Shown: positions 32,692 through 42,181, counted from the stretch's first letter. The stretch is DNA of 64,000 nt from Paraburkholderia diazotrophica (GCF_900108945.1 NZ_FNYE01000001.1:496001-560000); one strand, 5' to 3'. Notes: a model not told the origin generated them from the sequence alone. Translations and numbers: made by a program.

Positions 32692-33030
32692 GGTCATGCA
32701 CCTCATCAAGGAAGCACGCGAAACGGCGTGCATCGGATGAATTCTAGCGGGGCGCACGACGGACGGCGCGCCCGAGCGAGCGCAACGGCGAGTGAGGCGG
32801 CGAGCGAACCAACGCGCCCCAGTGCCCCCGCTTTTCCGATTCCCGCCGCGATGAGACAATCGCGCCGCCCGTCGCGCGCCTTGTTTTGCGCCGACCTGTT
32901 TCGCGCCGACCTGTTTCGCGCCGACCTGTTTCGCGCCGACCTGTTTCGCGCAGAAGGCGGCGCGCATGAACGACGCCATCACCGCGCGTTTCGCGATGCC
33001 GCCCGGCTCGTCCCGATTGCAACGATCTGC
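32692..33030. other. 339-bp divergent gap with 15-bp tandem repeats
   Basis: The gap separates the LEA-type lipoprotein gene and the TRIC-type channel gene. Apart from the tandem repeat at 32884-32953 it holds high-GC sequence with no recognisable gene. Confidence 0.6.
32884..32953. repeat. Four and a half perfect 15-bp tandem repeats
   Basis: Unit TTTCGCGCCGACCTG (first copy with one change) occurs at 32884, 32899, 32914 and 32929, plus a 10-nt partial copy. It lies about 80 bp upstream of the channel gene start. In one plus-strand frame it would read Leu-Phe-Arg-Ala-Asp repeats. Confidence 0.9.
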
Positions 33031-33654
33031 ATGAAACCAAAAATGGAAACCATTGTCCTCGCCGCCGATCTTCTCGGCACGTTCATCTTCGCGATCGAGG
33101 GCGCGGTCGCGGCGATGCACAGCGGCCTCGATCTGCTCGGCGTGATGGTGATCGCATTCGTCGCGTCGCTGGGCGGCGGCGTGACGCGCGATCTGCTGAT
33201 CGGCGCGAGCCCGCCCAATGCGATTCGCGACTGGCGCTATCCGGCGCTGACCTTCGTCGCCGGCCTGCTCACTTTCCTTTTTCATTCCGACGCCGAAGGC
33301 TTTCCCGCGTCCTGGCTCATGGTGCTCGACGCGGCGGGGCTGGCGCTGTTCGCCGTCGCAGGCGTCGAGAAGGCGATCCTGTTCGGAATCCGGCCGTTCG
33401 TGGCGGCGCTGATGGGCGCAGTGACGGGCGTCGGCGGCGGTGTGATCAGGGACGTGCTGCTCGCGCGCATCCCGTCCGTCCTCGTCGCCGATATCTATGC
33501 TACGGCTGCGTTCTTCGGCGCGGTTGTCGTGTTGATCGGACGTCGCATGGGTCTTTCGCCTGCGATGGCGGGCGTGATGGGCGGCGTCGCGTGCTTCGTG
33601 TTGCGCGTCGTCGCGGCCACGCATGGATGGCATCTGCCGCGCGCGCGAATCTGA
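33031..33654 (+). CDS. TRIC-type intracellular cation channel family protein (UPF0126)
   Basis: The 207-residue product is an inner-membrane protein with about seven hydrophobic helices and two internally repeated halves. Each half has the glycine-rich motif of the family (GGGVTRDLLIG near 49-59 and GGGVIRDVLLA near 133-143). Bacterial TRIC proteins form trimeric cation-permeable channels. The start MKPKMETIV at 33031 is followed by an in-frame ATG at 33043. The reading frame remains open upstream through the 15-bp repeats, but no start with a ribosome site is apparent there. Confidence 0.88.
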   Translation: MKPKMETIVLAADLLGTFIFAIEGAVAAMHSGLDLLGVMVIAFVASLGGGVTRDLLIGASPPNAIRDWRYPALTFVAGLLTFLFHSDAEGFPASWLMVLDAAGLALFAVAGVEKAILFGIRPFVAALMGAVTGVGGGVIRDVLLARIPSVLVADIYATAAFFGAVVVLIGRRMGLSPAMAGVMGGVACFVLRVVAATHGWHLPRARI

Positions 33655-33804
33655 GCGCAGTCTGTGCGACCGATGCGAATAGCAGGCGTCAAAAAAGTAG
33701 ACGTCAACAGTAGAACGCCATGCTCCGGCGTATTTGGCGGCGCAGCGCCCGCACATCGGTCGATGGCCTTGGGCGCCGCGCCTTCTGCCGGTCGTGTCGC
33801 GCGT

Positions 33805-34098
33805 CTACTTCAATCCGCCGACGATTCGTTCCATCTCCTCTTCGCCGAACGCGCGCATCGTCGCCGTGCGGACGTTGCCCTGCGCAGCGAGCGCAAGGCC
33901 GAGGCGGGTCGTGGTTTCGTCGTCGGGCGAGTCGAACGAGATCACCACGTCGTACGCGCCCAGCGTCCAGTTCACGGTGCCGATCGTTACGCCCATCGCC
34001 TTGCTGATTTCGCGGAATGCGCGCGCCCGGTTGACCGTGTCTTTCGCGGTGCGTACGCCCTGATCGGTCCAGTTGGCTAGCATGATGTAAGTGGCCAT
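33805..34098 (-). CDS. GYD-domain protein
   Basis: The 97-residue cytoplasmic product is a single GYD domain, a ferredoxin-like dimeric alpha/beta fold, beginning MATYIMLANWTDQG. It contains the eponymous-type segment NWTLGAYDVVISFDSPDD. The role of the family is unknown. GAGGA precedes the start on its strand. It is divergent from the Dabb-domain gene across 470 bp, another small ferredoxin-like protein. Confidence 0.85.
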   Translation of the reverse strand: MATYIMLANWTDQGVRTAKDTVNRARAFREISKAMGVTIGTVNWTLGAYDVVISFDSPDDETTTRLGLALAAQGNVRTATMRAFGEEEMERIVGGLK

Positions 34099-34568
34099 GT
34101 TGTCCTCGTGATGGGAAAGTGGAACTGCCGCGCGCGTGCCGTGACGTCGTTCGCGACGCACGGACGAACGAACGCGGCACGGCGCGCGGGCCGTTTTCTA
34201 TGCGTGCATAAAGACGCAAAGAGCAAGGAAGACAAGGCGGCCACAGTACGAGAGGATGGGTGCTCGGGAGAGGAAAGGCCGCGGATCGTTGACGCCCGGT
34301 TTCGCGTTGCGCGCTGTTTTCGACTGCTGTGCGACTGCGTTGCGACTGCCTTGCGGATGCCGCGCACGGCCGGGCTGACTGCCAGAAAAGTATAGGCGAC
34401 GCGGCGCGTCCGAAGGAGCCAATTGCAAGCGCCGATGTACTTTTGTCCTATGCCGCGCAGCCCGATCCATGCATGCGCACAGTGCGCGTATCATCTGACG
34501 ACGCGTCTATGATGCAACGCATACCGGGCATGCGCAGTCATCGCACAGTCAACAGCAAAGGTGAACCC
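34099..34568. other. 470-bp divergent gap
   Basis: The gap separates the GYD gene and the Dabb gene. It contains short direct repeats of TGCGACTGC-type units (near 34320-34360) but no supported gene, terminator or clear promoter. Confidence 0.45.
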
Positions 34569-34868
34569 TTGATTCGTCATATCGTGATGTGGAAGCTCAA
34601 AGCGGCAGAAGGCGCGACGCGCGAACAGAACGCGCTGCAGCTGAAGGAAAAACTCGAAGCATGCCGCGATGCCGTGCCGGGCATCGTGCGTCTCGATGTA
34701 GGCATCGCGACGCCAGGCCTTGCTTCGACCTGTGACATCGTGCTCGTCTGCGACTTCACGGACAAGGCGGCCCTCGACGCCTATCAGGTTCATCCCGTGC
34801 ACCAGCTCGTGAAGAGTTTTCTCGCGCCCATCCGCGAATCGCGCGAGGCAGTCGACTATGAAATTTGA
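34569..34868 (+). CDS. Dabb-family (stress-responsive alpha/beta barrel) protein, TTG start
   Basis: The 99-residue product is a Dabb domain, a small dimeric alpha/beta-barrel fold: IRHIVMWKLK at the start and the central CDIVLVCDFTDKAALDAYQVHPVHQ block ending in the conserved His region. The best start is a TTG at 34569 with AAGGTG six nt upstream; upstream ATGs at 34509 and 34512 would add residues not seen in the family. The gene is followed after 6 bp by a PaaI-type thioesterase, so they are probably co-transcribed. Confidence 0.82.
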   Translation: MIRHIVMWKLKAAEGATREQNALQLKEKLEACRDAVPGIVRLDVGIATPGLASTCDIVLVCDFTDKAALDAYQVHPVHQLVKSFLAPIRESREAVDYEI

Positions 34869-34874
34869 ATACCG

Positions 34875-35345
34875 ATGACCCATCAACCCAATCACATGGT
34901 GATCGAAAGTCCATTCATCGATCATCTCGGCGCGCAGCTCGTGTCGGCAACGGACGGTACGAGCGAAGTCGTGCTGACGCTGCGCCCCGAGCATCTGAAC
35001 ACATGGGCCGTCGCGCACGGCGGCATCACGATGACGCTTGCCGATTGCGCGCTGGCGATGGCCGCGCGCAGTCTCGCCGCAGATGGCATCGGCGTCGTGA
35101 CCGTCGAAATGAAAGTGAACTTCATGCAGCCCGGCAGCGACGAGTTGCGCGCAACGGCCCGCGTGCTGCACCGCTCGACCACGATGGCCTATTGCGAAGG
35201 CGAGATTCGCGACAGCGAAGGCCACTTCGTCGCGAAGGCGCTCGGCACATTCAAGTACATGCGGCGGCTTGCCGTCGGCCGCGAGGTCAGGCAGCAGCGG
35301 CTGCGCAGCGATCCATCCGCGAGACCCGGTCCCAGCGACGGCTGA
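34875..35345 (+). CDS. PaaI-type hotdog-fold thioesterase
   Basis: The 156-residue product has a single hotdog domain. The catalytic-type segment is NTWAVAHGGITMTLADCALAMAARS (residues about 42-66), with the HGG motif of PaaI thioesterases. These hydrolyse acyl- or aryl-CoA esters. The C-terminal 25 residues are a basic extension. It lies between the Dabb gene and a CurA-like reductase, with short gaps, in a small-molecule degradation group. Confidence 0.87.
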   Translation: MTHQPNHMVIESPFIDHLGAQLVSATDGTSEVVLTLRPEHLNTWAVAHGGITMTLADCALAMAARSLAADGIGVVTVEMKVNFMQPGSDELRATARVLHRSTTMAYCEGEIRDSEGHFVAKALGTFKYMRRLAVGREVRQQRLRSDPSARPGPSDG

Positions 35346-35399
35346 ACGCGCGGCCCGGCGCTTTCATCGATGACCGAACAATTTACGGAGACAACCGTC

Positions 35400-36398
35400 A
35401 TGGCCGAAGTCAATCGTCAGATCCTCCTCGTGTCGCGTCCGCAGGGCGCGGCATCTGCAGACAATTTCAAGCTCGTCGAAGCGCCGCTCGCGCCGCTCGC
35501 CGACGGCGAAGTGCGCGTGCGCAATCACTACCTGTCGCTCGATCCGTACATGCGCGGCCGCATGAACGACGCGAAGTCGTACGCGCCGCCGCAGCCGTTG
35601 AACGAGGTGATGATCGGCGGCACGGCGGGCGAAGTGATCGAGTCGAAGAACGCGGCGTTCAAGCCCGGCGACAAGGTGATCGGCATGTTCGGCTGGCAGG
35701 AGTTCGGCACGTCGGACGGCAAGGGCTTGCAGAAGGTCGACGACACACACGTACCGCTATCCGCGTATCTCGGACCTGTCGGCATGCCGGGCGCGACGGG
35801 CTGGTACGGGCTCAACAGGATCATCGCGCCGAAGGCGGGCGAGACGGTCGTCGTCAGCGCGGCGAGCGGGGCCGTCGGCAGCGTCGTCGGGCAACTGGCG
35901 AAGCTCGCGGGCGCGCGCGCAGTCGGCATTGCGGGCGGCGCGGAGAAATGCCGCTATGTCGTCGAGACGCTCGGCTTCGATGCGTGCGTCGACTACAAGG
36001 CGGGCAACCTATACGAGGACCTGAAGGCGTCGACGCCTAACGGCGTCGACGGCTGCTTCGAGAACGTCGGCGGCGACGGGCTCGACGCGACGCTCGCGCG
36101 GATGAACGCGTTCGGCCGCATCGCAGTGTGTGGGTATATTGCCGGTTATGACGGTGCGCCCGTGCCGCTCAAGCATCCGTCGTTGATCCTCACGCAGCGT
36201 CTGCTCGTGCAGGGCTTCATCATCACCGAACACCTGGATGTATGGCCCGCTGCGCTGAAGGAGCTGGGCACGCTCGTCGCGCAAAAGAAGCTGCACTATC
36301 GCGAGTCGATCGCGCACGGTCTGGAGAATGCGCCCGAAGCGTTTCTCGGCATGCTGAAGGGGCGCAACTTCGGCAAGCAGCTCGTCAAGCTGATTTGA
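35400..36398 (+). CDS. NADP-dependent oxidoreductase, CurA/leukotriene B4 12-hydroxydehydrogenase type
   Basis: The 332-residue product is a zinc-independent medium-chain dehydrogenase/reductase that reduces alpha,beta-unsaturated ketones or aldehydes with NADPH. The early motif LSLDPYMRGRM and the NADPH-binding VVSAASGAVGSVVGQLAKLAGARAVGIAGG are diagnostic of the CurA/PTGR group. The start at 35400 is preceded by GGAG at 10 nt; an ATG at 35370 is in frame but adds an atypical extension. It is followed by an SDR gene 53 bp away. Confidence 0.9.
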   Translation: MAEVNRQILLVSRPQGAASADNFKLVEAPLAPLADGEVRVRNHYLSLDPYMRGRMNDAKSYAPPQPLNEVMIGGTAGEVIESKNAAFKPGDKVIGMFGWQEFGTSDGKGLQKVDDTHVPLSAYLGPVGMPGATGWYGLNRIIAPKAGETVVVSAASGAVGSVVGQLAKLAGARAVGIAGGAEKCRYVVETLGFDACVDYKAGNLYEDLKASTPNGVDGCFENVGGDGLDATLARMNAFGRIAVCGYIAGYDGAPVPLKHPSLILTQRLLVQGFIITEHLDVWPAALKELGTLVAQKKLHYRESIAHGLENAPEAFLGMLKGRNFGKQLVKLI

Positions 36399-36451
36399 GA
36401 GGGGCGTCGTCAGATACTGACTGCGCGCATTGGTCCACTAAGGGAGTCTGC

Positions 36452-37321
36452 ATGTTCCAGTTCGACGGCAAGGCTGCCGTTATCACCGGCGCGGCGAGCG
36501 GCTTTGGCCGCGCGTTCGCGGAAAAGGGCGCGTCGCTCGGCATGAAGCTCGCGCTCGCGGATGTCGATGCAGGCGCGCTCGCGCAAACGGTCGACGCGCT
36601 GCGCGCGTCGGGAGCGGAAGTCGTCGGCGTGCGCACGGACGTCTCTGATGGCGCGCAGGTTCAGGCGTTGGCGGATGCCGCGCTCGCGGCCTTCGGCAAG
36701 GTCCATCTGCTCTTCAACAACGCGGGCGTCGGCGCGGGCGGCTTCCTGTGGGAAAGCTCGGCGAACGACTGGGCGTGGGTGTTCGGCGTCAACGTAATGG
36801 GTGTCGCGCATGGCGTGCGCGTCTTTACGCCGATCATGCTCGCGCAGAACGAGCCCGCGCATATCGTCAATACGGCGTCGGTGGCGGGCTTGCTGTCGCC
36901 GCCGTCGATGGGCATCTACAATGCGTCGAAGCATGCGGTCGTGTCGCTGACGGAGACGCTGTATCACGACTTGCGGAACGCGGGCGGCGAGGTCAGTTGC
37001 TCGCTGCTGTGTCCGGCGTTCGTGCCGACAGGCATCGCGGACGCCGAGCGCTCGCGTCCAGAATCGCTGCGCAACGGCGCGCAACCGACTCGCTCGCAAC
37101 TCGCCGCCGACAAGCAGCTACAGCGCGCCGTGCGTTCCGGCAAGCTGAGCGCGGCGGATGTCGCGAACCTGACGTTCGACGCGATCGCCGAGCGGCGCTT
37201 CTATATCCTCACGCATCCCGCCATTCTCGCGACCGTGCGGTTGCGCCACGAGGATATCGAGCAGCAGCGCAATCCGACCGACCCGTTATCGCTGAAGCCC
37301 GAGGTGAAGGAAGCCCGTTAG
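36452..37321 (+). CDS. SDR-family oxidoreductase
   Basis: The 289-residue product is a classical short-chain dehydrogenase. The cofactor motif TGAASGFGRAFAEKG is near residues 12-26, followed by NNAGVGAGG and the catalytic Tyr/Lys in YNASKHAVV. The Asp in LADVD at the second strand end favours NAD. AGGGAG precedes the ATG. It follows the CurA-like gene in a run with the downstream alpha/beta hydrolase. Substrate is not predictable. Confidence 0.9.
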   Translation: MFQFDGKAAVITGAASGFGRAFAEKGASLGMKLALADVDAGALAQTVDALRASGAEVVGVRTDVSDGAQVQALADAALAAFGKVHLLFNNAGVGAGGFLWESSANDWAWVFGVNVMGVAHGVRVFTPIMLAQNEPAHIVNTASVAGLLSPPSMGIYNASKHAVVSLTETLYHDLRNAGGEVSCSLLCPAFVPTGIADAERSRPESLRNGAQPTRSQLAADKQLQRAVRSGKLSAADVANLTFDAIAERRFYILTHPAILATVRLRHEDIEQQRNPTDPLSLKPEVKEAR

Positions 37322-37423
37322 CGCGCGCATCGCTGGCATGGGTAACGTAAGTGCTTCGTGGCATCACGTGGCATCATACGGCGCTCACTCAACCGACGGG
37401 CGCGTGTGCGCCGCCGACAGAAC

Positions 37424-38383
37424 ATGCCGTTGAACCCGAAGATCGAGCAGGTGCTCGACATGATCGCGCGCGCAAAGCGCCCCGCGTATCATGACCTGAG
37501 CGCGCAGGAAGCGCGCGCATCATACGAAAAGAGCGCGCCGATACTCGAAGTGCCCGCTGCGCCGATGTTTTCCGTCGAAGACATCGACGTGCCCATGCGC
37601 GACGGCGTGCCGATCCGCGTGCGTCTCTATCATCCCGCCGAGCCTCAGTGGGCAAATCCCGCGCCCGCGCTCGTCTACTATCACGGCGGCGGCTTCACGG
37701 TCGGCAGCGTGAACACGCACGATGCGATCTGCCGGATGTTCGCGCGCGACGCGCAGTGCGTCGTGATGTCGGTCGATTACCGGCTCGCGCCCGAGCACAA
37801 GTTCCCGACGGCCGTCGACGATTCGTTCGACGCGCTCAAGTGGCTGCATGAGAACGCGGCGCTCTATGGCATCGACGCGCGCCGCATCGCCGTCGGCGGC
37901 GATAGCGCGGGCGGCACGCTCGCCACCGTCTGCGCCGTGCTTGCGCGAGACGCGGATATCGAGCTCGCGCTGCAACTGCTGATCTATCCCGGCACGACGG
38001 GCCACCAGCAGACCGATTCGCACGAACGCCTCGCGGACGGCTACCTGCTGTCCGGCGACACGATTCAATGGTTCTTCGAGCAATACCTGCGCAACGACGA
38101 CGATCGCCATGACTGGCGTTTCGCGCCGCTCGACGGCACGCGCGGCGCGCCGGATTTTCATCGCGTGGCGCCCGCGTGGATTGCAACGGCCGAGTACGAT
38201 CCGCTGAGCGACGAAGGCGAGGCCTATGCGCACAAGCTGCGCGCAGCGGGCAATGCCGTCGCGTTCAAGTGCTACGCGGGCATGATCCACGAGTTCTTCA
38301 AGATGGGCGGCTACGTGCCCGACGTCGCCCGCGCGCATGCGGACGCCGCGGCGGCATTGCGCGCAGCGTTCGGCGTCGAATAG
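37424..38383 (+). CDS. Alpha/beta hydrolase of the hormone-sensitive lipase family
   Basis: The 319-residue esterase has the HSL-type oxyanion motif YYHGGGFTVGS and nucleophile Ser in GGDSAGGT (around residue 160). The acid is in AEYDPLSDEGEAY and the His in MIHEFFKMGG. The start at 37424 is chosen because the protein begins MPLNPKIEQVLDMI, typical for the family. It ends the plus-strand group of small-molecule enzymes and is convergent with the NRDE gene. Confidence 0.9.
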   Translation: MPLNPKIEQVLDMIARAKRPAYHDLSAQEARASYEKSAPILEVPAAPMFSVEDIDVPMRDGVPIRVRLYHPAEPQWANPAPALVYYHGGGFTVGSVNTHDAICRMFARDAQCVVMSVDYRLAPEHKFPTAVDDSFDALKWLHENAALYGIDARRIAVGGDSAGGTLATVCAVLARDADIELALQLLIYPGTTGHQQTDSHERLADGYLLSGDTIQWFFEQYLRNDDDRHDWRFAPLDGTRGAPDFHRVAPAWIATAEYDPLSDEGEAYAHKLRAAGNAVAFKCYAGMIHEFFKMGGYVPDVARAHADAAAALRAAFGVE

Positions 38384-38411
38384 GGCGCGTGTTTTCTGGC
38401 GCGGCGTTGCG

Positions 38412-39236
38412 CTACGCAATATCGAACGTGAAGGAACGCTCGTAATCGCCGGGACGCACCACGCGGTGCGAACCGTTGTCGTCGCTGCGTTCGAGCGCCG
38501 ACACGCTGAGGCGCGCGTTTTGTGCGAGCACCCGCAACGCCGTGGTGCCTCGCGTGCCGTAGTCGGGCGTATCGATGAAGGCCGCCGACAGCGCGCGTTC
38601 ACGCTCGAGCGAAATGCCCGTCGCCGGCAGTTCGTCGTCGCGCGCGACGTGCGGATCGCGCATCAGGCCGACCAGCGTCGCGAGCGGTGCGCGCGCATCA
38701 CCGGCGAGCACTTGTGTGAGTTCGGCGCGCTTGTGCACGAGCTTCGGCCACGGCGTGTCGAGCACCGCGTTCGAGATGCCGTGCGTGCCCGGCGCGAGCA
38801 GCGTCGGCTCGGCGGGCGAGCGGTTGCAGTACCAGGCCAGTTCGCGCCGCTTCCAGTCGCCCACCAGCAGATTGAAGCCGTTATACATGTCGCCGTCTTG
38901 CGCGACTTGCAGCAGATAGTCGAGCGGCGGTGTGCCGCGTTCGATGCCGTGGCCATTCGACAGCCAGTTGCTGACCAGCGTGCCACGCGTCGGCGCGTCG
39001 GCGCGCATTTCGCTTGGCGCGCGATAGTTGGTGAGCGCGGCGAAGCGTCCGTCGCGTGTCATCCCGAGCCACGTGCCGCCGCCGACGAGATCGCGTCCCG
39101 CGAGCAGATTGGGCGCATCGTCCCACCAGTGCATCGGCTCGGCTGTGCGCTTGAGGAATTCGTCGCGATTCGCAACGAGCGTGAATAGCGGACCGTCGGA
39201 CGCATCGGGGCGCCAGTCGAACACGATCAGACACAT
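38412..39236 (-). CDS. NRDE (TANGO2-like) family protein
   Basis: The 274-residue product begins MCLIVFDWRPDA with Cys at position 2, as in the Ntn-hydrolase-like TANGO2/NRDE family. The family signature NRDEF is at about residues 22-26, followed by WLGMTRDGRFAALTNYR. Proposed roles in heme or lipid metabolism come from eukaryotic homologues. The start at 39236 gives the canonical MC. It shares orientation with ygfZ upstream, 100 bp away. Confidence 0.88.
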   Translation of the reverse strand: MCLIVFDWRPDASDGPLFTLVANRDEFLKRTAEPMHWWDDAPNLLAGRDLVGGGTWLGMTRDGRFAALTNYRAPSEMRADAPTRGTLVSNWLSNGHGIERGTPPLDYLLQVAQDGDMYNGFNLLVGDWKRRELAWYCNRSPAEPTLLAPGTHGISNAVLDTPWPKLVHKRAELTQVLAGDARAPLATLVGLMRDPHVARDDELPATGISLERERALSAAFIDTPDYGTRGTTALRVLAQNARLSVSALERSDDNGSHRVVRPGDYERSFTFDIA

Positions 39237-39336
39237 CGGAAAAAGTCTAGGTAGCGAGAGTGCGTGAACACGGCGGGACCATGCCGCGCCCGAACAAAAA
39301 GGCGCAGCGCGTTGAGCATGCAGGTATCGCTTTGGC

Positions 39337-40383
39337 TCAGATTTCCGCCGGGAGCGCGTAAGGCAACGGCAGGAAAGCGAGCGCCGGACCGTCCGCCGAG
39401 CCCAGATGCACGGTGCCGTTTTCGAGCGCGGCGAGCTTGATCTCGACGAGCGCATCGACGCCGCCGTCGGGCGCCGCCGCCGTATTGACGAGCATCCCGC
39501 ACGGCTGGCCGGGATCGTCCGAATGGAAGAGCTCGGCGCCCGGCACGACGTTTTCCGTTTCGCCCGCGACGTTCGCGAGCGCCATGCGCCGCTTGATCGT
39601 CCCGCGATACTGGCTGCGCGCGACCACTTCCTGGCCTGGATAGCAGCCCTTGCGGAAATTGACGCCGCCGAGCACGTCGAAGTTGACCATCTGCGGGACG
39701 AACTGCTCGGTCACGCGCTGCGTGATGCGCGGTTCGCCGGCACGGATGTCGAGCCAGTCCCACACGGCAGGCGACACGCGCGCGAGTTTCGCTTCGAGCG
39801 CGGGCAGGCGCGCTTCGACTTCGGCAATCGGGCCGACCCACACATAGCGCAGGCGTCCCGCCGCATCCGGCACACGCACGAGTGAGCCTGCCGGGCCGTC
39901 GACTTTCACGTGCACGCCGTCGGGAATCGCGTCGAACACGCCGGAGAGCGCGGCGCGCACGTCACCGGCGAGGCCGATCGCGAGCGTTTCGTCCGTCGCG
40001 TCGGACAGTTTCGCTTTCGCGCGCAGCACGAACATCGACAGGCGCTTTTGCACGGCGGCCTGCACGTCCTTCGATACCAGCATCCGGATCGTCTCGCCGC
40101 TGCACCACATGAGCAACGACGCGAGCAGGCGGCCTTTCGCCGAGCAATAGCCGGCAAGGCGCGCGGTGGCCGCGTCGAGATGCTGTGTGTCGTTGGTGAG
40201 CTGCGAATGCAGGAAGGAGGCGGCGTCGTCGCCCTTCGTATCGATCACGCCGAACTGCGGAAGCGGCATGAAAGCGCCGCGCGAAAGCACGGCGTCGAAC
40301 TCGTCGCGCGCGGGTCGCGGGAACGCGGGAAGCGAAACGGAAGCGGGGACAGCGGTGCCGGGAGCTGCGAGCGGTACGTTCAT
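39337..40383 (-). CDS. ygfZ: tRNA-modifying / Fe-S maturation protein YgfZ (GcvT-like folate-binding)
   Basis: YgfZ is a folate-dependent factor for maturation or repair of certain iron-sulfur enzymes. The 348-residue product has the GcvT-like fold with the family hallmark KGCYPGQEVVARSQYRG, the Cys being invariant in the family. FLHSQLTNDTQ lies in the N-terminal part. It is divergent from mltG across 69 bp, the same neighbour as in many beta-proteobacteria. Confidence 0.92.
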   Translation of the reverse strand: MNVPLAAPGTAVPASVSLPAFPRPARDEFDAVLSRGAFMPLPQFGVIDTKGDDAASFLHSQLTNDTQHLDAATARLAGYCSAKGRLLASLLMWCSGETIRMLVSKDVQAAVQKRLSMFVLRAKAKLSDATDETLAIGLAGDVRAALSGVFDAIPDGVHVKVDGPAGSLVRVPDAAGRLRYVWVGPIAEVEARLPALEAKLARVSPAVWDWLDIRAGEPRITQRVTEQFVPQMVNFDVLGGVNFRKGCYPGQEVVARSQYRGTIKRRMALANVAGETENVVPGAELFHSDDPGQPCGMLVNTAAAPDGGVDALVEIKLAALENGTVHLGSADGPALAFLPLPYALPAEI

Positions 40384-40409
40384 GGATTCGGTGAACAGTC
40401 AAATCTGAC

Positions 40410-40437
40410 TTTGGCGGAGGCAAGCAAGTATTATATT
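40410..40437 (+). promoter_or_regulatory. Candidate promoter of mltG
   Basis: TTTGGC at 40410-40415 and TATATT at 40432-40437 are spaced by 16 nt in the 69-bp divergent gap. Transcription would start about 9-18 nt before mltG, giving a very short leader. Confidence 0.35.
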
Positions 40438-40452
40438 GGCTTCACTCCTGCC

Positions 40453-41472
40453 ATGTTTCGCATGACCTTTTTGAAGAAATGTCTCATCGCTTGCGTCGTG
40501 CTCGCGATGCTGACCGTCGCCGCGGCCTTCGGCGCGTATCACTGGGCCAACACACCCGTCCAACTCGCCACCCCGCAACTCGACGTCACGATCAAGCCGC
40601 ATAGCAGCCTGCGCAGCGTCACGGCGCAGCTCAACCGGGGCGGCGTGCCCGTCGAGCCCGAGCTTTTCGTCATCATGACGCGCGTGCTCGGGCTGCAGAC
40701 GGCGCTCAAATCGGGCAACTACGAGTTCAAGCAGGGCATCACGCCGTACGAAGTGCTGCAGAAAATCGCGCGCGGCGACGTCAACGAGTATGTCGCGACG
40801 ATCATCGAAGGCTGGACGTTCAGGCACATGCGCTCGGAACTGGATTCGAATCCGGCGTTGAAGCACGACACAGCGACCATGTCCGACGCCGATATCCTGA
40901 AGGCAATCGGCGCGCCGGAAACGCCGACGGGCACGGGCGAAGGGCTGTTCTTCCCCGACACCTACCTGTTCGACAAAGACACGAGCGATCTCGACGTCTA
41001 CCGCCGCGCGTACCGGCTGATGAAGCTGCGCATCGACGACGCATGGGCCGGGCGCGCGCCGGGCCTGCCGTACAAGACGCCGTATGAGGCGCTGACGATG
41101 GCGTCGATCGTCGAAAAGGAAACGGGCAAGGCCTCCGATCGGGCGATGGTCGCGGGCGTGTTCGCGAACCGTCTGCGCGCGGGCATGCCGCTGCAGACCG
41201 ACCCGACCGTCATCTACGGAATGGGCGACAGCTACACGGGCCATCTGCGCAAAAAGGATCTGCAGACGGACACTCCCTACAATACCTACACGCGGATGGG
41301 CCTGCCGCCTTCGCCGATCGCGCTGCCGGGCGTCGCGTCGCTGCAGGCCGCGCTCAACCCCGCGCCGACCAGCGCGCTGTATTTCGTCTCGCGCGGCGAC
41401 GGCAGCAGCATTTTTTCTGACACACTCGGCGATCACAACAAGGCCGTCGACAAATACATTCGAGGGCAATGA
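40453..41472 (+). CDS. mltG: Endolytic transglycosylase MltG
   Basis: MltG is an inner-membrane lytic transglycosylase that terminates nascent glycan strands. The 339-residue product has one N-terminal membrane helix (about 9-28), a LysM-like region with [14 protein letters not shown], and the YceG catalytic domain. The domain shows [10 protein letters not shown], the catalytic Glu in ASIVEKETG and [14 protein letters not shown]. Start at 40453 (MFRMTFLKK) or 40462 is possible; neither has a clear ribosome site. It overlaps tmk by four bases (ATGA). Confidence 0.94.
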   Translation: MFRMTFLKKCLIACVVLAMLTVAAAFGAYHWANTPVQLATPQLDVTIKPHSSLRSVTAQLNRGGVPVEPELFVIMTRVLGLQTALKSGNYEFKQGITPYEVLQKIARGDVNEYVATIIEGWTFRHMRSELDSNPALKHDTATMSDADILKAIGAPETPTGTGEGLFFPDTYLFDKDTSDLDVYRRAYRLMKLRIDDAWAGRAPGLPYKTPYEALTMASIVEKETGKASDRAMVAGVFANRLRAGMPLQTDPTVIYGMGDSYTGHLRKKDLQTDTPYNTYTRMGLPPSPIALPGVASLQAALNPAPTSALYFVSRGDGSSIFSDTLGDHNKAVDKYIRGQ

Positions 41473-42092
41473 TGGCGCGGGGCAAATTCATCACGTTCGA
41501 GGGCATCGACGGCGCGGGCAAGACCACGCATCTCGGCTGGTTCCGCGACCGGCTGGAGCAGAAGGTTGCGGCAACGGGCCGCGCCGTCGTCATGACGCGC
41601 GAGCCGGGCGGCACGAAGCTCGGCGAAACGCTGCGCGACATCCTGCTGCATCAGCCGATGGACCTCGAAACCGAGGCGCTGCTGATGTTCGCCGCGCGCC
41701 GCGAACATCTCGCCCAGGTGATCGAGCCGGCGCTGGCGCGCGGCGACTGGGTGCTGTCCGACCGCTTCACCGATGCGACATTCGCGTACCAGGGCGGCGG
41801 GCGCGGCCTGCCGCGCGACAAGCTGGAGACGCTCGAACGCTGGGTGCAGGGCGGCTTTCAGCCGGACCTGACGGTACTGTTCGACGTGCCGCCCGATACG
41901 GCCAGCGAACGCCGCAGCGCGGCGCGCGCGCCGGATCGCTTCGAGAGCGAATCGCACGCGTTCTTTACCCGCACCCGCGCCGAATATCTGCGCCGCGCCG
42001 AGGAAGCGCCTTATCGATTCGCTATCATCAACTCGACGCGCAGCATCTCCGATATTCAGAAACAACTTGAGAAGTTGATTGCACCGTTATGA
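41469..42092 (+). CDS. tmk: Thymidylate kinase
   Basis: Tmk phosphorylates dTMP to dTDP. The 207-residue product has the P-loop [12 protein letters not shown] (about 10-21), the DR-type motif [18 protein letters not shown] (about 96-113), and the lid region with [11 protein letters not shown]. The start ATG overlaps the mltG stop (ATGA), and a second ATG directly follows, so the two genes are translationally coupled. holB follows, the standard mltG-tmk-holB-tatD arrangement. Confidence 0.97.
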   Translation: MMARGKFITFEGIDGAGKTTHLGWFRDRLEQKVAATGRAVVMTREPGGTKLGETLRDILLHQPMDLETEALLMFAARREHLAQVIEPALARGDWVLSDRFTDATFAYQGGGRGLPRDKLETLERWVQGGFQPDLTVLFDVPPDTASERRSAARAPDRFESESHAFFTRTRAEYLRRAEEAPYRFAIINSTRSISDIQKQLEKLIAPL

Positions 42093-42181
42093 TTTAAAAG
42101 CATTATAAGCGTACGTATGGCCTGCAGAGATGTTGGGTCAACACGTGAGAAAATCTCTTCAACCCATTGAATCAAAAGACA

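Noticed and set aside
32884..33030. N-terminal extension of the TRIC-type channel through the 15-bp repeats
   Set aside because: The frame is open, but no start codon with a ribosome site was seen upstream and the family protein begins near 33031.
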